In this document: positions 18,101-33,100 of the stretch, piece after piece
How the letters are laid out: the number at the start of each line of letters is the position of its first letter
Position numbering within the stretch: position 1 is the stretch's first letter
NCBI GenBank assembly: GCA_003116975.1
Contig: BGKB01000088.1
Location: forward strand, 186,001 to 250,000
DNA length: 64,000 nt
DNA from: Aurantiochytrium sp. KH105
Taxonomy: Eukaryota; Sar; Bigyra; Thraustochytrida; Thraustochytriidae
Direction: 5' to 3'
The notes under the pieces: model-generated
Told to the model about the DNA's origin: nothing
Databases searched by the model: none
What the model saw: only the letters and a program-made list of their open reading frames with translations
Translations under genes and position numbers: made by a program

Positions 18101-21100
18101 GGCCTCGAGTTTCTGCCCGCGCGTCTCTCCACGCATGCGCACTCCGTTGGCAAAGAGTTCGCCCGTGCGCTTCAGCGCCCAGGCTCCTGGCTTTGACAAA
18201 GGGGTGATGGCCTCGAGCTCGTTTCGATCGCCGCCAAAACCCTCCGGCGCGATCACTCCAATCATAAGCTTCTTTCCCGAAATATCGTCGATACGAAAGC
18301 ATACATTCATGCAGCCCGTCGTCTCATCCGTTTCGTAGTTGAGGCGCTGGGTCCCACACTTGGAGCTTCGCGATACCCTTGCGATGGAACGATTGTTGTT
18401 AAACACCTCCACGCCGGCACCTGGAGTTTGTGGAGCGAATCCAATGCTGACCTCGTCCCCTTTGGCACCAAAGTGCACCTTGCTGCGATGCGAGCTTCCG
18501 TGCGATCTTGACGCTCGGTCGGCTAGTTCTCGGCGCGAAAGGCCCGATGGGCCCTCGCGACCTGAGATAGCACCTCGGCGCCTTGACGGAGGATGCAAGT
18601 TCAAGCTGAGACACTCCCAGGGCAGCCAATATTGCGTTCCAAGCTGCTCCCACATGACTTGGCAGGGGAGATCATCACCATCGTCAATACGAATCACCTC
18701 GCCTACATCGCCCGCAGACACGCTTTCGTAGCGCTGTGAACACCGTACCTTGTCGTGCACACGGCAATTCCGGGACATGTAGCGCGCGTATTCGTTCGGG
18801 GACATGAAGTCACTCGACTCGAGAAAGGGAGCCTGTCCCGCCCTTGTGCCGCCACGCGAGCTATTATCTCCATTCGCAAAGAGTCCATCAATGTCTTCAT
18901 CGTCCGAATCGTCATCGTCCAGCATCTGCCCGCTCGCCCGGACAGCATCTGCATCTCCTGTTGAGGGGGCAAGATCGGGAGGCCAAAGCGAAGACGACAA
19001 ACCAGCAAGAAGAGATGATGATTCTCGTGAAAGAGAGTTGCGCGACCTGCGAAGACCGCCGCCACCTTGATAGGCTCCTACACGAGCTCCTGCATCCTCT
19101 CGACCGAGTGTTCGCAGGTCCTGGCCCCCGATCTCAAGCACAGACACAAGCTCCAAATGTTGCAGAGGAATGTCAAGGTCTTGCTTGAAAGATGCTTGTG
19201 AACGGCCTTGCGATCGAACAATGGCACGTCCCGAGGCACGGACCACCTGGACCTCGACCACAGACCCAGGTCGCACGCTCGGAGGAAGACCCGATGTATT
19301 GAGCGCAATACGCAACGGCATTCCAGGTACAATGACTCCACGGAGAAATTCGACATAGGCCTCGTCCGAAGCAAAGCTTGTACGCTCTCGCCAAGGAATA
19401 CTGGTGAGACGGTTTGTGCGCGACATCACAGCGAGAAACCGCCTGCAGTCCTCGCACGGAACGGGTGGCTTTGAGCACTTGTCACAGTACAAAATGTCCT
19501 TGAGTCGGACGCGACGTCCTTGCGCCTCGCGGGCAGGCCCGGCCAACATGGGAAGGCCCGCCATGTTGCGAGCGAAGAAAATGGCACAGTCCGGACACTG
19601 GCTGCCGCCGTCAGGCCCGCACATGCCGTGCGACGAAGTCCAACCGACGATTTCTGACCATGACCTTCCACAATAAAACTTGGCCCGAAAGTGTTTTCGC
19701 GTACCAAGCCACACGTACGCACCTGCGCGATTCCGCAAGGCCGCCACAGCCACATCCTTGCGCACAGTGCTTCCTGCCGAGTCGACCGACGACAGCGATG
19801 TCGTGCTCGCACTGTGGCGATGAGTCCCTTGAGACATGAGTGATTTGCCTTGGGTTTCAACCGAGATCGCAACAGTTGACCCGGAGATCACCGAGAGATT
19901 TGGAGGCATTCCATTCGCACCCCGGAATTCGCGACCATCCACGTGCACGACAATGGCTGCTTTTGTGTTGCTAGCATCCAGGCAAGATCGAGGATCCCAA
20001 CGCAACATAAGCGCTGTCGCACCTGGAATTGTCAGACGCGAAGTTTGGCCAGAGCCCTCAGCGCCCGTTAGTTCTGCCCCCGAAACGGCAGCTGTTGCGG
20101 CTGCAAGCTTGGACAATGACGATGAGGATGCGGCCATTGTGGGAGGTTTACCCATGCTGCTTTCTAGACGCTGCGACGAGGCCCTCGAGTCTGCGCCATC
20201 CATCGACGCCAAATCGTCTTCGCTGACGCGTGAGTGCGTCCGCTGCCTCGACAGCAGTCGTTTGCTTTGACTCGGGATGACTCCCGAATGCTGATTTGCT
20301 TTACTCAGTCCAAAAGGTAGTCGCGGGGAGTGCACAAAGTTCGCAGCGTCGCGGAATACTGGGTGAGTGCTCTCCAAACGATCGCCCTTGACGTGCTGAC
20401 ACCATCGCACAAACTGATCCTTGAGAAAGCGCTCTGGAGGGAGCATCTGACAAGCAAATGCTTTGAGCAGCTCTGTTGCGGTTACGAGTGAGTCCAGCCA
20501 CTCTGCATTATCAAGCGATCCACTGCCGCTGACGATGGCAGAGGATTCGGCCGACTGGCCTACAATACTTTCGATGCTTTCCCGCACACCGTGATACGAG
20601 ATACCTTTGCCAAGAAGTCGCTTCTGGCTCAGGGTGAAGTCTCCACGCCGTCTCCGAAAGGTCAGACAAATTTCGTTCATCGCCAAGATTGACTCCGACA
20701 CACGCCCTCCCGGACTTCCAGGGCTTCCTCTTGCATTCAGACCTGTGCCCAAGGACCTGCCAGCTCCGAATCCTTTGGTGGGAGAAATGCTCAAAGGATC
20801 AGCGTCAAGGGGCGGGAAGCGCACCCCGTTGTACGTATAAGGCTTTGAAAAATCGGGGACTGTACTGTCACCCAACTGCCCCTGGAGGGACGCATCGCCA
20901 AAGGGGTCTCCGCCCTGTACATTCCCATCTGCATCAACTGGGACGCCAAGAGGCCCAGACATTCCAATCGCCGTCAATTCACAGCGCGTGTTCGGATCGA
21001 GGGACGCCAAAAAGTGATCCTCCACAGCGATGAGCTCATCGCCGACGGCCACATCCTTTATGAGGACTTTGATATTTTCCTTTTCGGCCCCGTCAACTTC

Positions 21101-24100
21101 CTCCCCAGCCTCACTGGTCGTGGGCTGCGCGCGAATCGAGCTCACACAGAGACGCCCATTAAAGAGCTCAAAAGAAAGAACGGGCGGAATTGATGCCCGC
21201 TGTGCTTTGATTTGCACCGTAAAATCCTCCCACGAAGCATCTTCCTTCAGTGCACGCCGCGGTGAATCGATCAGCAGAGACTCTCCATCGAGACCGTCCT
21301 TGCGAGACAGATCGTCCACTGAGACGAGACACTTTAGCAAACGCTGAAATCGGATCCCAGCCACTGTCCCCTTCTCGTCGTGCTCGAGACGGAGAAGACC
21401 GTCTGCGCCTCTCGGGCCAGACACTACGCCGCCGTCATCCTCGTTGTTGGACACCGATGCGACAGCTTCCGTTGGACTCGCCGCGCCTGGTGTAAGAAGG
21501 CTTTCGGGCCCTTCGCCCCCTCGACCTCCTGGTCTTGGTGGCGTGAGTCCAAATCCCAGCGTTGGGTCCGGGCTCTGACCAATAAAAGGAATCGATCCAG
21601 GCATGCCCGTGGCAGAACCTGTTGCGCCTCCGAGCTCTGCGCCGGCCATGCGACGGCGTCTGCTCGCGCTCGCCCGATAATTTGCGCTACCGACCAATAG
21701 CGAGCTCGAAGCGCGCGATGTTGCTGGCGTACTCGCCCCTCCCGCTGCAGTGGGATCAGCACTGGCATCACTCGGCCAGGCCCGCGAAGATTCCACGCCG
21801 AATTGCCAAGCAGATTCCGCACCCCGTGCAGGCCCTCGTGTCACTGCAGCCTCTGTGCTTCCACTATTCCGGGCTTGCGCTGTTGAAGGTTGAGCGGAGC
21901 TCATGGTTTCAGCATTGTCTCGCGAAGGAGTCACGCCCCCTGCAGCTTCAGTGCCCGCGCCCGAAGACGGTGCCATCGATGCCGACGTTGTGGTTCCCGC
22001 CGTTGCGTCGGCAGCGTTTGAGGACGTAAGAAGCGCTTTGGCTTTAACCAAGTCACGTAGCCGGCGCTGGCGGGCCTCATTCATTTCATTCACCTTGGTC
22101 TCCAACACCGCTTGAAGCAGGACAAGCGCCTCCGCCTTGGTCCGAGGTAGAGACTGATTGGCGAACCCGCCTCCAGTAGTTTCTGCGGCGCACGAGCACA
22201 GGAGCGAGACAACGTCGACAACGGGAAGCCAGGCCTCGTAGATGGGCGACGTGATCTCGTCGAGTTTGCCAGAATCGCCGTCAATGCAAAAGATACCGTA
22301 GTCACAGACGCGTCGAAGCGCACGAAGGAATGAAGGACTCCGCAAGACCTGCATTGCTGGCACAATGTTTTCCCGCAGCAGAACGGTCAGCAGCCAACAT
22401 GCCTGACGCAGAGCCTCTTGCACACGCATACCTGATTCCGTTTTCATTGCAAAAACGTCCTCCGCGCTCTGGCGCAAATACCTCGACCGCCCCTCACGCT
22501 CTGGCGCATCAACGACTTGCATAGTTGCGCACCAACCAGCACGACCGTGCCAGAGTCGGGTGCGGTGCGGCCCACTCTCAAATGGATCTGGAACGCTCTT
22601 GGGCATGAGGTAAAAGACCTCCACAGGCTTGAGAGCCCAACTTTCCTCGATTTTCTTCTTGCCTGGCGTGTATGCCACATTGAGCCGGCCGTGCCGATTA
22701 ATCACGCCCAGGTACTGGCCTTGCGAGATAAAGACCTTGCCGTCGACAGGTACAGTCTGAATTTCCTGCGTGTTGGGGTCAAAGTGAATCGTCCCGCACG
22801 TCGGCTGACTGGCTGTCCCAGCTACAACGAAAAAGGTGCTTGTGTCACCTGCACGCTCAAACACCAGAACTTCCCAGGATCCCTTGCCACCAGCAGGCGG
22901 TTCGGCAAGGCGGAGCTTGATTGTACGGATGTAGCCGTCTGCGGTCGCCGGACTGTTGATGATACTCACCTGGGCAGAGTCTGCCTTGCCGCTTTGCGGG
23001 ATATCTCCCCGGTATCGATCAGCGATAAGAATGTACTGACCCGGTTGCTCGTCGAGCATGTCGTCCGCCACTGGGGTTGTTGACGCGTCTGGTACCTGAC
23101 TTTCTTCCTGGTTCGGTCCTGCGTGTGAAGAATCCGCCCCTTCAGCTGGCGTCGCCGCACCTGTGCTACTTGATCCGGCAAGGTGTCGTACATATGAGCC
23201 TTCGAGCCGGCGGTCGAAATCCCCGTCGTCGTAGAGGATATCGAAATGTCCGCTATCGTAGACCCGGGCAATTCGGCCCTGGTACCACCGTGCACCACGA
23301 CGAAACCGTCCCTCAACGCGCTCACCGAGCGCAAAGGCTGTTCCAGATGCGCGCCTCGATCCGTTTGTATCATCGGTAGTGGAGAGAGGCATGATTCGGT
23401 TCCGCGGCACCTGCGACTCTTTGTCTCCGTCATCATAGTGAATCTTGTACGTGCCGTCCGGCTGGATCGCGGCGATCACACCAGTGTACCAGTTCGCTCC
23501 GCCTCTGAAACGAGCCTTGACAACATCCCCCACTTGCAGCACGGTATTGGTCGACTGCGTTGATGACTGCACAGACCGGCCTCCCGAGCTCGAGGAGGTG
23601 GTACTGTCGCGACGGCTCCTTGGCCCATCGCCGCCTTGTGCAGAACCACCTGCAGCAGCACGACGAGCTTCCCTCGCCTCGCGGACCTGCGCAAGTGCGG
23701 TGGCCGCGTCACGATCCTCGGCCTCGCGTGCAGCCTTTTCTTGTCTCATGCGCTCTCGATGAACCTGAGCACCGAGTGAGAGCTGATGACCGACTGCGAC
23801 AAAGACGGTAATGCACGATTCTAAAAGAGATTCCTTCACGCGGGCTTCATCCGAGCCGGACGCCCACGATGCAATGGCGTCCACGGCGCGTCCCTCGTAA
23901 GATTCTCCTCCGCCACTGCCGCCGCCGCTGCCGCCGCCTCCGCCGCTGCCGCCTCCGCCGCTGCCGCTGGCGTTGCCCGTGCCTCCGCCACTGCCACTGC
24001 CAAATCCGCTTCCGGCGCTGCCAACGCTGCTTCGGAACGCTAGATTGATCGTTCGCTGCAGCGCGGGGCCCTGCAAGAGATACTGCGGGATGGATCTATT

Positions 24101-27100
24101 CGTGCACAAGGTCCAATCAACGACCATTTTCTCGAGAGCGCGACGGCAGTACCGATCGTAAAGCGTCTCAAAGACTTCTCGACCAATGGCACCCAGCCAG
24201 CCCCCACTCGAAATGTACCGCGGGTCAGACAGAATTGCCATGGCAAGCATCTGCACTTCGCTGTCCCGTCTTGCCGAGTCCTGCGAGAGAGGCGACGGCT
24301 GACTCGCATCCTCTGCGGCTGACGAGTCCATGACCTCGTAAAGTACATTGATCTTTTGAATCATTTGCTGGCTCGCACTGAGGCCCGAGGACTGAAGGCC
24401 AGCAGAGCTTGCAAGCGCATCTCGCGTCGAGCTCGCGCGTTCACGCTCGGTCGACTCGCCAATGTCGTCGCCGTCCCCAAAGCCTTCAGCACCATCCATA
24501 CTGAGCATTCGCTCTGCGTCAAAGCTCGAGATGTCCAAAATTTCTTCTGCCTCACCCACAGATTCCGTCATCCGCTCGGCCCAGGATGAACCGGGTGAAC
24601 GAATTCCAGATGCCGGAGAAGCGGCCGAAAACGACTGCACCTTGGAGACGCCCTCGAATAAGAGCTCTGCAATGCGTGCAGCTCTTACCTCGAGGTTTGC
24701 ATCCGTGCCGTGTCTGAAAATGTGACGCTGGGGCACAGCAGCTCCGCGTTTTGCCGGACCCGAAGCCGTTGTGCACATGTGCTGCATCGTCATCTTCACA
24801 TCGGCGCGGTTTCCATACGCCGCAACACAAGGATAAACGCCCCACGTCGCGCGCTTGTCAATACCGTAAAAGACGCGTGTCAGCGGCTTGTCATTGACAG
24901 CGACACTGAGGGTTCCCATATCCATGTCAAGGAAAAACTTGATAACGTCGCCAGGGTGCACTCTTGTTTCTTGTGCGCCCTCCCACTGCACGCTCGCGCC
25001 CTCGTGGATGCGATGACCATTGTAGGCTTGCAAAAGCCAAAAGTCCGTCGATGGCTTGAGCAAGTTTTCCACGGCGGATCCTGTGTCGCGTTGGCCAAAC
25101 TCTGATCCAAGATGCGCCAGCGTGGTAATGCCAAACATCGCCGTCTCGTCGTCCTTGACGTCCTCGTCGAGCACGACTTCCCAGGAATGTTTTCCCGTGA
25201 CCATGGGACTCATGCCCACGGCGACGGCCCGATGTTGCTTTCCTGCAGCCGCAAACGTGATGCTGGCCGACCCTTGCACGTTCTCCGATTCCTCGGGGAA
25301 GAGGCGCAGACGCTGGGCAATCACGCCACTTAACGCCCACCGCACAGGCTCGCGAGACATCTCTTGCACGTGCGTTCGTTCTCGCGCTTCTTGAAGCAGT
25401 TGCTCCATCAGAGCGTCGCCGAGATGTTCCACGAGCGCCTGATTGTCGAGCAAGATAGAAACGGTCTTGGCAGCACGAGCACGGACGTCGGCGTGAACCA
25501 AGTTGAGGGGCGCACTTGCCAAAATACGCTTCAAGGCATGAACTAGATCCCCGTGAAGCGCACTGAGCAAGGTTTTCGGCGGGCAAAGTGGAATTGGTTC
25601 GAGGTTTCCGAGCTTCTCCGCGTGAATGAGCGTGGCATCGTCATTCGGCGAGCTCGATAAGAATGCTCCCGTCGGGACGCGCATCCCACCGCTTGCGCTC
25701 GCCGTCCCGTCGCCAGATTGCGACACCGATCCGTGATCATCCTGCGACGATGCAGTTTTGGCCTCCGCCGCCGTCGCCGCCTCCTCGGAGCTGTTGAGCG
25801 AGTCGCTGCCGTAGATGGGGCGCACATGGAACTGCTGGTCGAGCGTGTCAAGCGTAGGGCTACTTTCGGTGACGTGGTGACGAGCGAGAACTCGCAGCTG
25901 CTGGATGCGAGAATCGCATCCGCCAGCGTGATTCGAGGTAATCTCGAGTCGGAAGACACGGTCAGACTTTCGCACGTCACTCTCGTGAACAAGGTCGACC
26001 CAGCGTGTGGCTAGCTGGAGTTTGAGGACGCGAACGGTACGAAGGCTTTCGGGTGTTGGCCCAAGGCGGATCTCAATCTTTTCGGGCGAGTAATTCTCGA
26101 AAGCATCGTTGGTGAAGATGCTAATTGTGTGAAGCATAAATCCACTCGGGCAAACCATTTGCACCCAATGCGGCGTGTACCCGTCGCTTTCCCAATAGTT
26201 GGGCGAGGCATCGAGAAGATATTGAGCATGACCCACCGAACCTGTCGGATGACCGGTTGAGACTTGGATCTTCATACGCGCGGTAATGTCGAGGGGACGC
26301 TGAGTACGGCGTCGCGGTTTGGGCTTGCGTCGCGTTTGCGCTCCCGACGCGTTTGCGTTTGACTGTGGAACCTTGCCCAAAACGACAACTTCGTTCCTTG
26401 ACATGAGACCATTCGATGACGCCGCCACGGCGCGTCCTCCCGTGCGCGGGCTCTCAAAGACGCCCCCAAGCACCGCAAGCGCACCCATGGCTTCCACAAG
26501 CTCTGCGCTGTGTGCGCACGATGGATGATCTGCATAGCGGTCAAGCGCCCCTGTAATCCAGGTTGCAACGGTCTGCGCCCAGGCGTCCACAGAGCATAGC
26601 GAATGAATGAGTTCAACCAATTGCATGGCCATGGCCCGCGCTTCAAAGCCTGTCCGCTGCAAACCACTACGTCCGCCTGCCACATGCAAGGCCTCGCCAA
26701 TCTTTCGCATGATGAGGGACACGAGCACGTTACCTTCGGGACCTTCGCGGCCCAACCTCCAGTTTCCGAACTCCTTGGCGAGAGGCAAAGCGTACTTGCT
26801 TGCCGCCATTGGTGGAACTTCCACAAGCAAGGCCGCGAGGACCCGACCCGAGGCGATTTGGAGCGAGAGCGTCGATGTGTCTGTGATGCAGGCACGTAAA
26901 AGGAGCGTGACTGCATAAGGCGCTGTCAGCCTCGCGCGACCCACGGGGGAGGCGCATGCAGCATATGCCAGCGAAAGCACCTCAAGCGCGCGCACGGTAA
27001 CCTGCTCGTTCAGGGTAATGTCCAGAAGAGGCTCCTTACGGCCATCAATGAATTGAAGCGCTGCAATGAGATCTGCAAAATTTCGACCCTGGCCGGTCAC

Positions 27101-30100
27101 CGAGTCTTCCGCAGCATCGGCGTCGGCGTCGTCGTGGTCGGCATCAGCGACTTGATCCACATCCTCCCAGTCAACAAGTAGCGACAGCGGGAAAGAGAGA
27201 ACTAGGCCACCCTCAGCTGCTGATGGCAAGTGCGCATCGGCCATGCGAATTTTAGTAGTTGACGTTGGTTCGATCTTCCGTGAGCTCGACGGGATTTCGA
27301 CCGCAGCGTTTGCAAACGCAAGATTGCTCACAACGACGCCGCGGGCGACATGACGACGGGAGCCCATACCCCAGTCAGGGCAGCCACCAATGTACAGCGG
27401 GGCCTGCATTGCCAACGCGTGCCGCGTATGAATCCGAACGGAAGCCTTCGATCCAGACCCCTTCCTGAGCAACGCCATGCCTTGCTGAATTTCTTCATCG
27501 TTGAGCCCGAGCCCTGGAAGAATTCGCGCCGCGAGCTTTTCCGTTTCCGAGTTGGACTTGTCCACGCCACTCGCGAGAATGACGTGCTGCGCGCTTGCAG
27601 AGAGTCCTCGATGGAGGCTGCGAGATTCATAAGGCACTTGAAGAAGGGCGGAGATAGCCACCGCCATTGGGAAAAAGGAAAGCTGCAAGTCCGGGTCTTC
27701 GTCCGCATCCGCGTCCGCATCTGCGTCCTGATGAAGGCGACGAAGGTTGATACAAACGCAAGCCACCTGATACTTTGCACCCAGAACGAAGCCAACGTGG
27801 CCAGCAAAAGGTCCTCGCAAGACTCGGACATAATCCCCAGTGCTGAGATCCGGAACAAGCAGCTTCTCATGACGCAGGTCCGCAGGAAGCTTACCGACTT
27901 CGCTCAAGACATCATCGAAAACTTCGACCGTGTAAATGCACTCTTGCTCATTGCCTTGGTCCCGGGCGATAGCTCCCTTAGCATCTGTGCTCACGAGATG
28001 CAGTTCGAGGGAATTGTGGTCTCGGATGATGATGCCGACCTCGCACTCAACGTCGTCAGGAAGAGCGAAATCAGAGACGAGGCAAAGATTGACACCAGAC
28101 AAATCTCCAATCGAGACAGTCAAACGCTGCTCTGCGTCCATACCCACCTCAAGATGACTAAATCGTGCCATGTCATCTCCAGAAGATCCTGCCGATGGTG
28201 GACCGGCAATATAGTGCGACGTAGAAACCCCGATCGCGTCAACTTCCACTTGGGGGTTTCCGAGAGAAAAAATTCGTCCAGGCTGAAAGTCTCCAGCTCG
28301 AGGTTTGGAGACGCATACCTGAAAATGAATGGAGCTTTCTCGAGCCTCGAGCGATACGTGATCGGCAATGAAGCTAAACTCTTCCGTTCCAAGTACATAG
28401 GCGAGGTTTGCCGGGTTCTCCGCGCAACTGTGCTCCCCTGATGCCTTTTCGTCGACTTCGATCTCGTCTTGAAGTTCCCTCTTGTTGTTGGGCAAGCCGG
28501 TTTCCACTCGAGAGCAGCCAACGCCAAGCGAAGTATTGGCCATTGAAGATTCGAGAAGAGCCACGAGGACATCAAGCAAAGACTGTTGCAGACTACTTCC
28601 CGAAGTGAAACGAGTGCTCTCCTCGGCTTCCTGCCCAGTCTCGCACACGCAGCGGCGCAAGAGTAGCTCAAAACATTTGCCAGCAATGGAGCGTACAAGC
28701 TCAGCATCATAATTGCTTTTGAAGTCATGAAAGAGGACTGCCCGCAGGCCTGCCACGACATCGCTCTCGGCAACGAGATCAAAGTCAGCTTCAACATAGT
28801 CGAGTGATATGACGTGGAGGTACTGCTGAATTTGGCCAAGAATTTGCGTCAAAAGCGCCTGCAGGTTGCGTCTGTGCCAGGGGGTCAGCTCGACATCATT
28901 CTCTACCTTGCGCTCGCCCCGCAGCGCCTGTGCAACCGATGTCTGCTGCCGCAGACCGAGGTGCAAAAGAGCACCAACAGATCGCAGAAATGCGAGAAAG
29001 CTGCGGGCGACACCTTCGCGCAAGCCCAGACTACACCCAGGCAAGTCGGTCATGAAATGAGACTCGGACGGTCCTCCAGGCGTGGTGGCAACAAGCGCCA
29101 TGTCCGATGGCAACGCTTGCATGTCCTGCGGACTTGTACCAAACCTGACATTCCCGTCTTGCGCATGAGCTGCGTTCTTTCCCTCGGTCGCGGACTCGTC
29201 TGCCGCCGCGGAAGCAGCGGACGTTGCGGTTGGCTTGGCCTCGCGAAGTGACAAGTTTGGCGATGCCATGAGGAGAGCCGCTTCCGTCGCAATGACGGCA
29301 ACGTCTTCCTTTCTGTCAGAACGGGCAGCAGCAAGAATTCTGCGTCCCGAATCCAAATCAAGATGGTGCGAGATACCCCTTCCACGAAGTGCGCGAGCTG
29401 TCGAAGAAAGCACAGTGTCAAATAGACGGCGCCCTTCCCGATGTCGCAACTCGGTGCGCGCGAGCGCTGTAAGGTTATTGATAAAGTCGAAACCTGCAGT
29501 CCGCATGAGTGCTCGCTCGTTGCGGCTCGCCAGCACAACGCGTAGGGTTTCGCCATCGATGGGAACCGCTGCCTGGAGAAACATGTTCACAGACTCGGAA
29601 AGAGACTGGTCATGTTCTTGTGCGAGAATGTCGACGTCGCCATCAGCTTCAATGATAGAACCACGACGAATACCGCCGCTCAGTCGCTCTCGGCGTCGTG
29701 CAGGGGCATGAAAGTTAAAGTGACCCGATTTGGCGGATGTTGTCGATGTCGAGCTCGACGCCGAACGCGCCGACAACAGGTGCGGCGGCGTATTCATGGG
29801 ACTTTCCGCGCCAGCAAAGTGGTTCGAGCCGGCACGATTGAGTCTCAATGGGGGGATGCGCCCAAAACCATCGCCATCTGGTGCTGGTGGCGCGTCCAAC
29901 GTGTCTCGGCTGAGAGACCGATCGCGGCTAAAAGTGCGATCGCGGCTACCCACGCGATCGCGGCCGAGATCCGAATCTTGCGATCCAGGCCGCGTAAGGG
30001 TCGAGCTTCGCGTTCTCGCTAGCGGGATAGCCATTTTCTGCGCCGCGGAACGATGCTGATCCACGAGAGAACGCAGTGAGGAAAGAGCGCGCAAGGCCCC

Positions 30101-33100
30101 AAGAAGCACATCCCAGCGCTTCTGGTCTTGCAGCATGCGCTGGGTCTTTGGGCAGTAGTGGCGTCGCAGACGATGCCAACGGGCGCGTGCAGCATCTCGT
30201 TTCGCCGACCGCTGCGAAAAGACCCGAGACGTGGGAGGAGCCACATCGACGATGAGGAATCGTGCTCTTTCCGCGACAACCTCACAGATCGATTCGTACA
30301 AAGGCTCCTCCGGGTCCTCTTGTTCTCCGGCCCGAGCAATTTTTTCGAGCAATCTGGCACGAAGGGGCGAGCCTTCGGGCAAGCTTGCCTCCAGATGATG
30401 CTGCACCTGACCGTTCACCACGAGCTGATCTGCCCAGCGACGAATGTACTGCGCCGCGCTCCAGACCTTGAGCAGACGGGCTGAAGGCAAGTCGCTCGTG
30501 CCTTGTGGGGGTGCACTAAGCTTGCCCTTGGCAAGGCGCAGGGCTTCTCGCTCCAAGCCGTTTACGCGAATCAGGGCCGCCCCGAGCGCTGCAGCTGCGC
30601 GATGAGTGAAGAAACCCTGATCCAAAGGAACGCGCTGGCTTCGCAGGCACTGGAAGAGCGCACCTCCCAAGTTGGGAGGCGGAAATTCGGGAGCTATCAT
30701 TTCCAAAAGCATTGAAGTGGCACGCGTGCGGTCATCGTCGCTCATAGAGTAGAGACGAAGGCGTGAATTTGACTGCGTGCGTCCGCGAGGACGCAAAGAA
30801 GGTTTCGTCGTCGTGCCCGCAGAGCCCGAGAGCGTTGGGCCTTGTGCGTTTGACCGGCCGTTGGCCCCGCGACGTTTCCACAACTCCGTCCCGGGGTTTG
30901 TATCATCCTCCCTCGTCACTGAGGACGCTTCACTGGGCGCGCTGGCTTGCTTGGACTCGATCTGTTTGCTTGGTAGGCTCTTGTTTGTGTCGGCTGTAGA
31001 TTTACGAGGTGCCATGGGCGGCAAATCGGACTTGCGCGCGGACGGGCTCGAGTGGACGCTGCTGACCCCGACAGCTGCGAGGCTTGCCGCATTTGCTGTT
31101 GTGGCAGTATTATTCAATGCCGTGGTGGCATCTGCTAAGCCGCCACTCAAGATCGGATTTTGCACCCATCGCAGATTATGCATTTCCACGGCGCTGAGAA
31201 GCGCGTTGCTACCTACCATGGTATTGATGATTGCCGAAACAAGGTCGCGAGCCATTCCAGCGAGATGATCGATCCAGGGACGCACCACCACAGTGCGAAC
31301 CTCTGATATCCGAGCAACAACACGAAATTTGTAAGCCCAATGCATCTCACTGCCTTCAGTGAAAGTCACTACGCAGCGACTTGCGGGAATGTGAAGAGGA
31401 GGATGGCCATAGACACCAGGGTACGATGCTGGATCAGAAAACGAGCAAGGGCCGCTATAGCGCTCCTCGCCGAAGCGCATCGATGCTGGACACTCTTCGA
31501 GTCCGGTTCCCTGAAAGGCATCCTTGGCTTCGCCCCCGTCTGGGATGCGGAGGAAGCGTATGCAATGAACACCTTCGTACATGTTGGTTCGCTCATCAAA
31601 GTAAATATACAAGGAATCCGCGCCGGGAACGTTGATTTCCCAGCGACGCTCAAATGAGTCTCCTGCTCCCGCTCCTTCCGATTCGTACTCCAGCGTTTTG
31701 GTGTAAGTTTTGGACCAGGCATAGGTCCACGGTTTCTGACTTGCCATGGAAGTTTGCTGCGCCGCGATGGCGGCGGCTGTGACAATTGTGCTTCCTCGTC
31801 GCTGCATTTCGGCCCGAAGATTGCGCTTCTTGTTGACAACAGCGGCAGCAGCACTCGATGAGGTGTGCATGGTACTCAACGTGGTCGCTCCTTCAGAGGC
31901 TAGCACAGAAGAAAACTGTACAACAAGACCAACAAACGCGGTTAACGACCCGAGTAGGTGATCTGCGCTGAGTAATGCCGATGCTGTGGCTGTTCGAGTA
32001 AAGTTAGATCGGCAAAGAAATTCAAGCCAGCCACAAACCACGGGAAATACACGTCCGACGAGGCTATGCTGCACAAGTTTGTCGAGCAAAGCAAAACGAG
32101 TGGTGACGTCTGCGCCAAAGTTGGTTGATTTGGCCGCGTGTAGGTGTGCAGCAGCTTCGCATGAGGCGGACAAGATCGCAGAGCACTTTTCCAATACGAC
32201 CGAAAAGATGTCGACGATTTGTACTAAACTCGAAGGCATGACCGCCGTTGATGCGTCACAAAGTCCACTACTGAGGATCGATACCAACAGACCACAGCCC
32301 GCATCGCAGAGATGTCCGAGAGGATCATTTTCAAGGGCTTTTGGCCACGGCCCACTTCGTGCAGTGACAGCGCGAAGCGCATCCAGACGATCAAACGAGA
32401 CCTTTTCCACAACAGTGAGGATGCGAGGAAGAACACTGGCAGCCTCCCCAAGCTGCTTCTCAAAGGGTAGCAGCATCAAATTTGCGGTCAACGACTGCAC
32501 GACAATGCACAAGGCACGTGAAAGCGCTGGCTTTCCACGAAGCGCGGCGACGTTGATGTTTGCGAGCTCGTGCTGAACGAAAGATGCTTGCGCGGTGTTG
32601 CCTGGAAGAACGAGCTTGAGAGTATGGGCTAGCGTATCTGCGGCGAGCTCCTGGACCTCGCTCATTCCCTTGAACGAAGGATCTGCTTGGACGAGGGCAA
32701 GGATCACCTTCAATAAGGCCTCGCACATTTCCGTGTCGACGGCTTTGCCCGCATGACCACGCGCAGCCCAGCTGGTCGTCGAAACAATACGCAGACATGC
32801 TCGCACCCCAGCGCGGCTCACTGCGCCCTTGTCATCGTCCGTGTTGAAGTCCATCATGAAGGTTTGCAACATCTCAATGAGCTGAGGAAAAGCCTTGCCT
32901 TCCAGCGCGATGGAGAAAGCCTCGGTAGCGCTTGGGATCAGCTCTTTGCCGAGGCAATCTTCCGCCGAGACAAGGTCTCGATCACGATTGGCTTGCTTGC
33001 AGTCGTCCATGACTGCCTCAAGAATACTCTTGTTCTGTGCGCGGACTGCAAAGGGTGCGCCAAGACGAGCGATGCCTGATAGAGCCTGCACGCACATTTC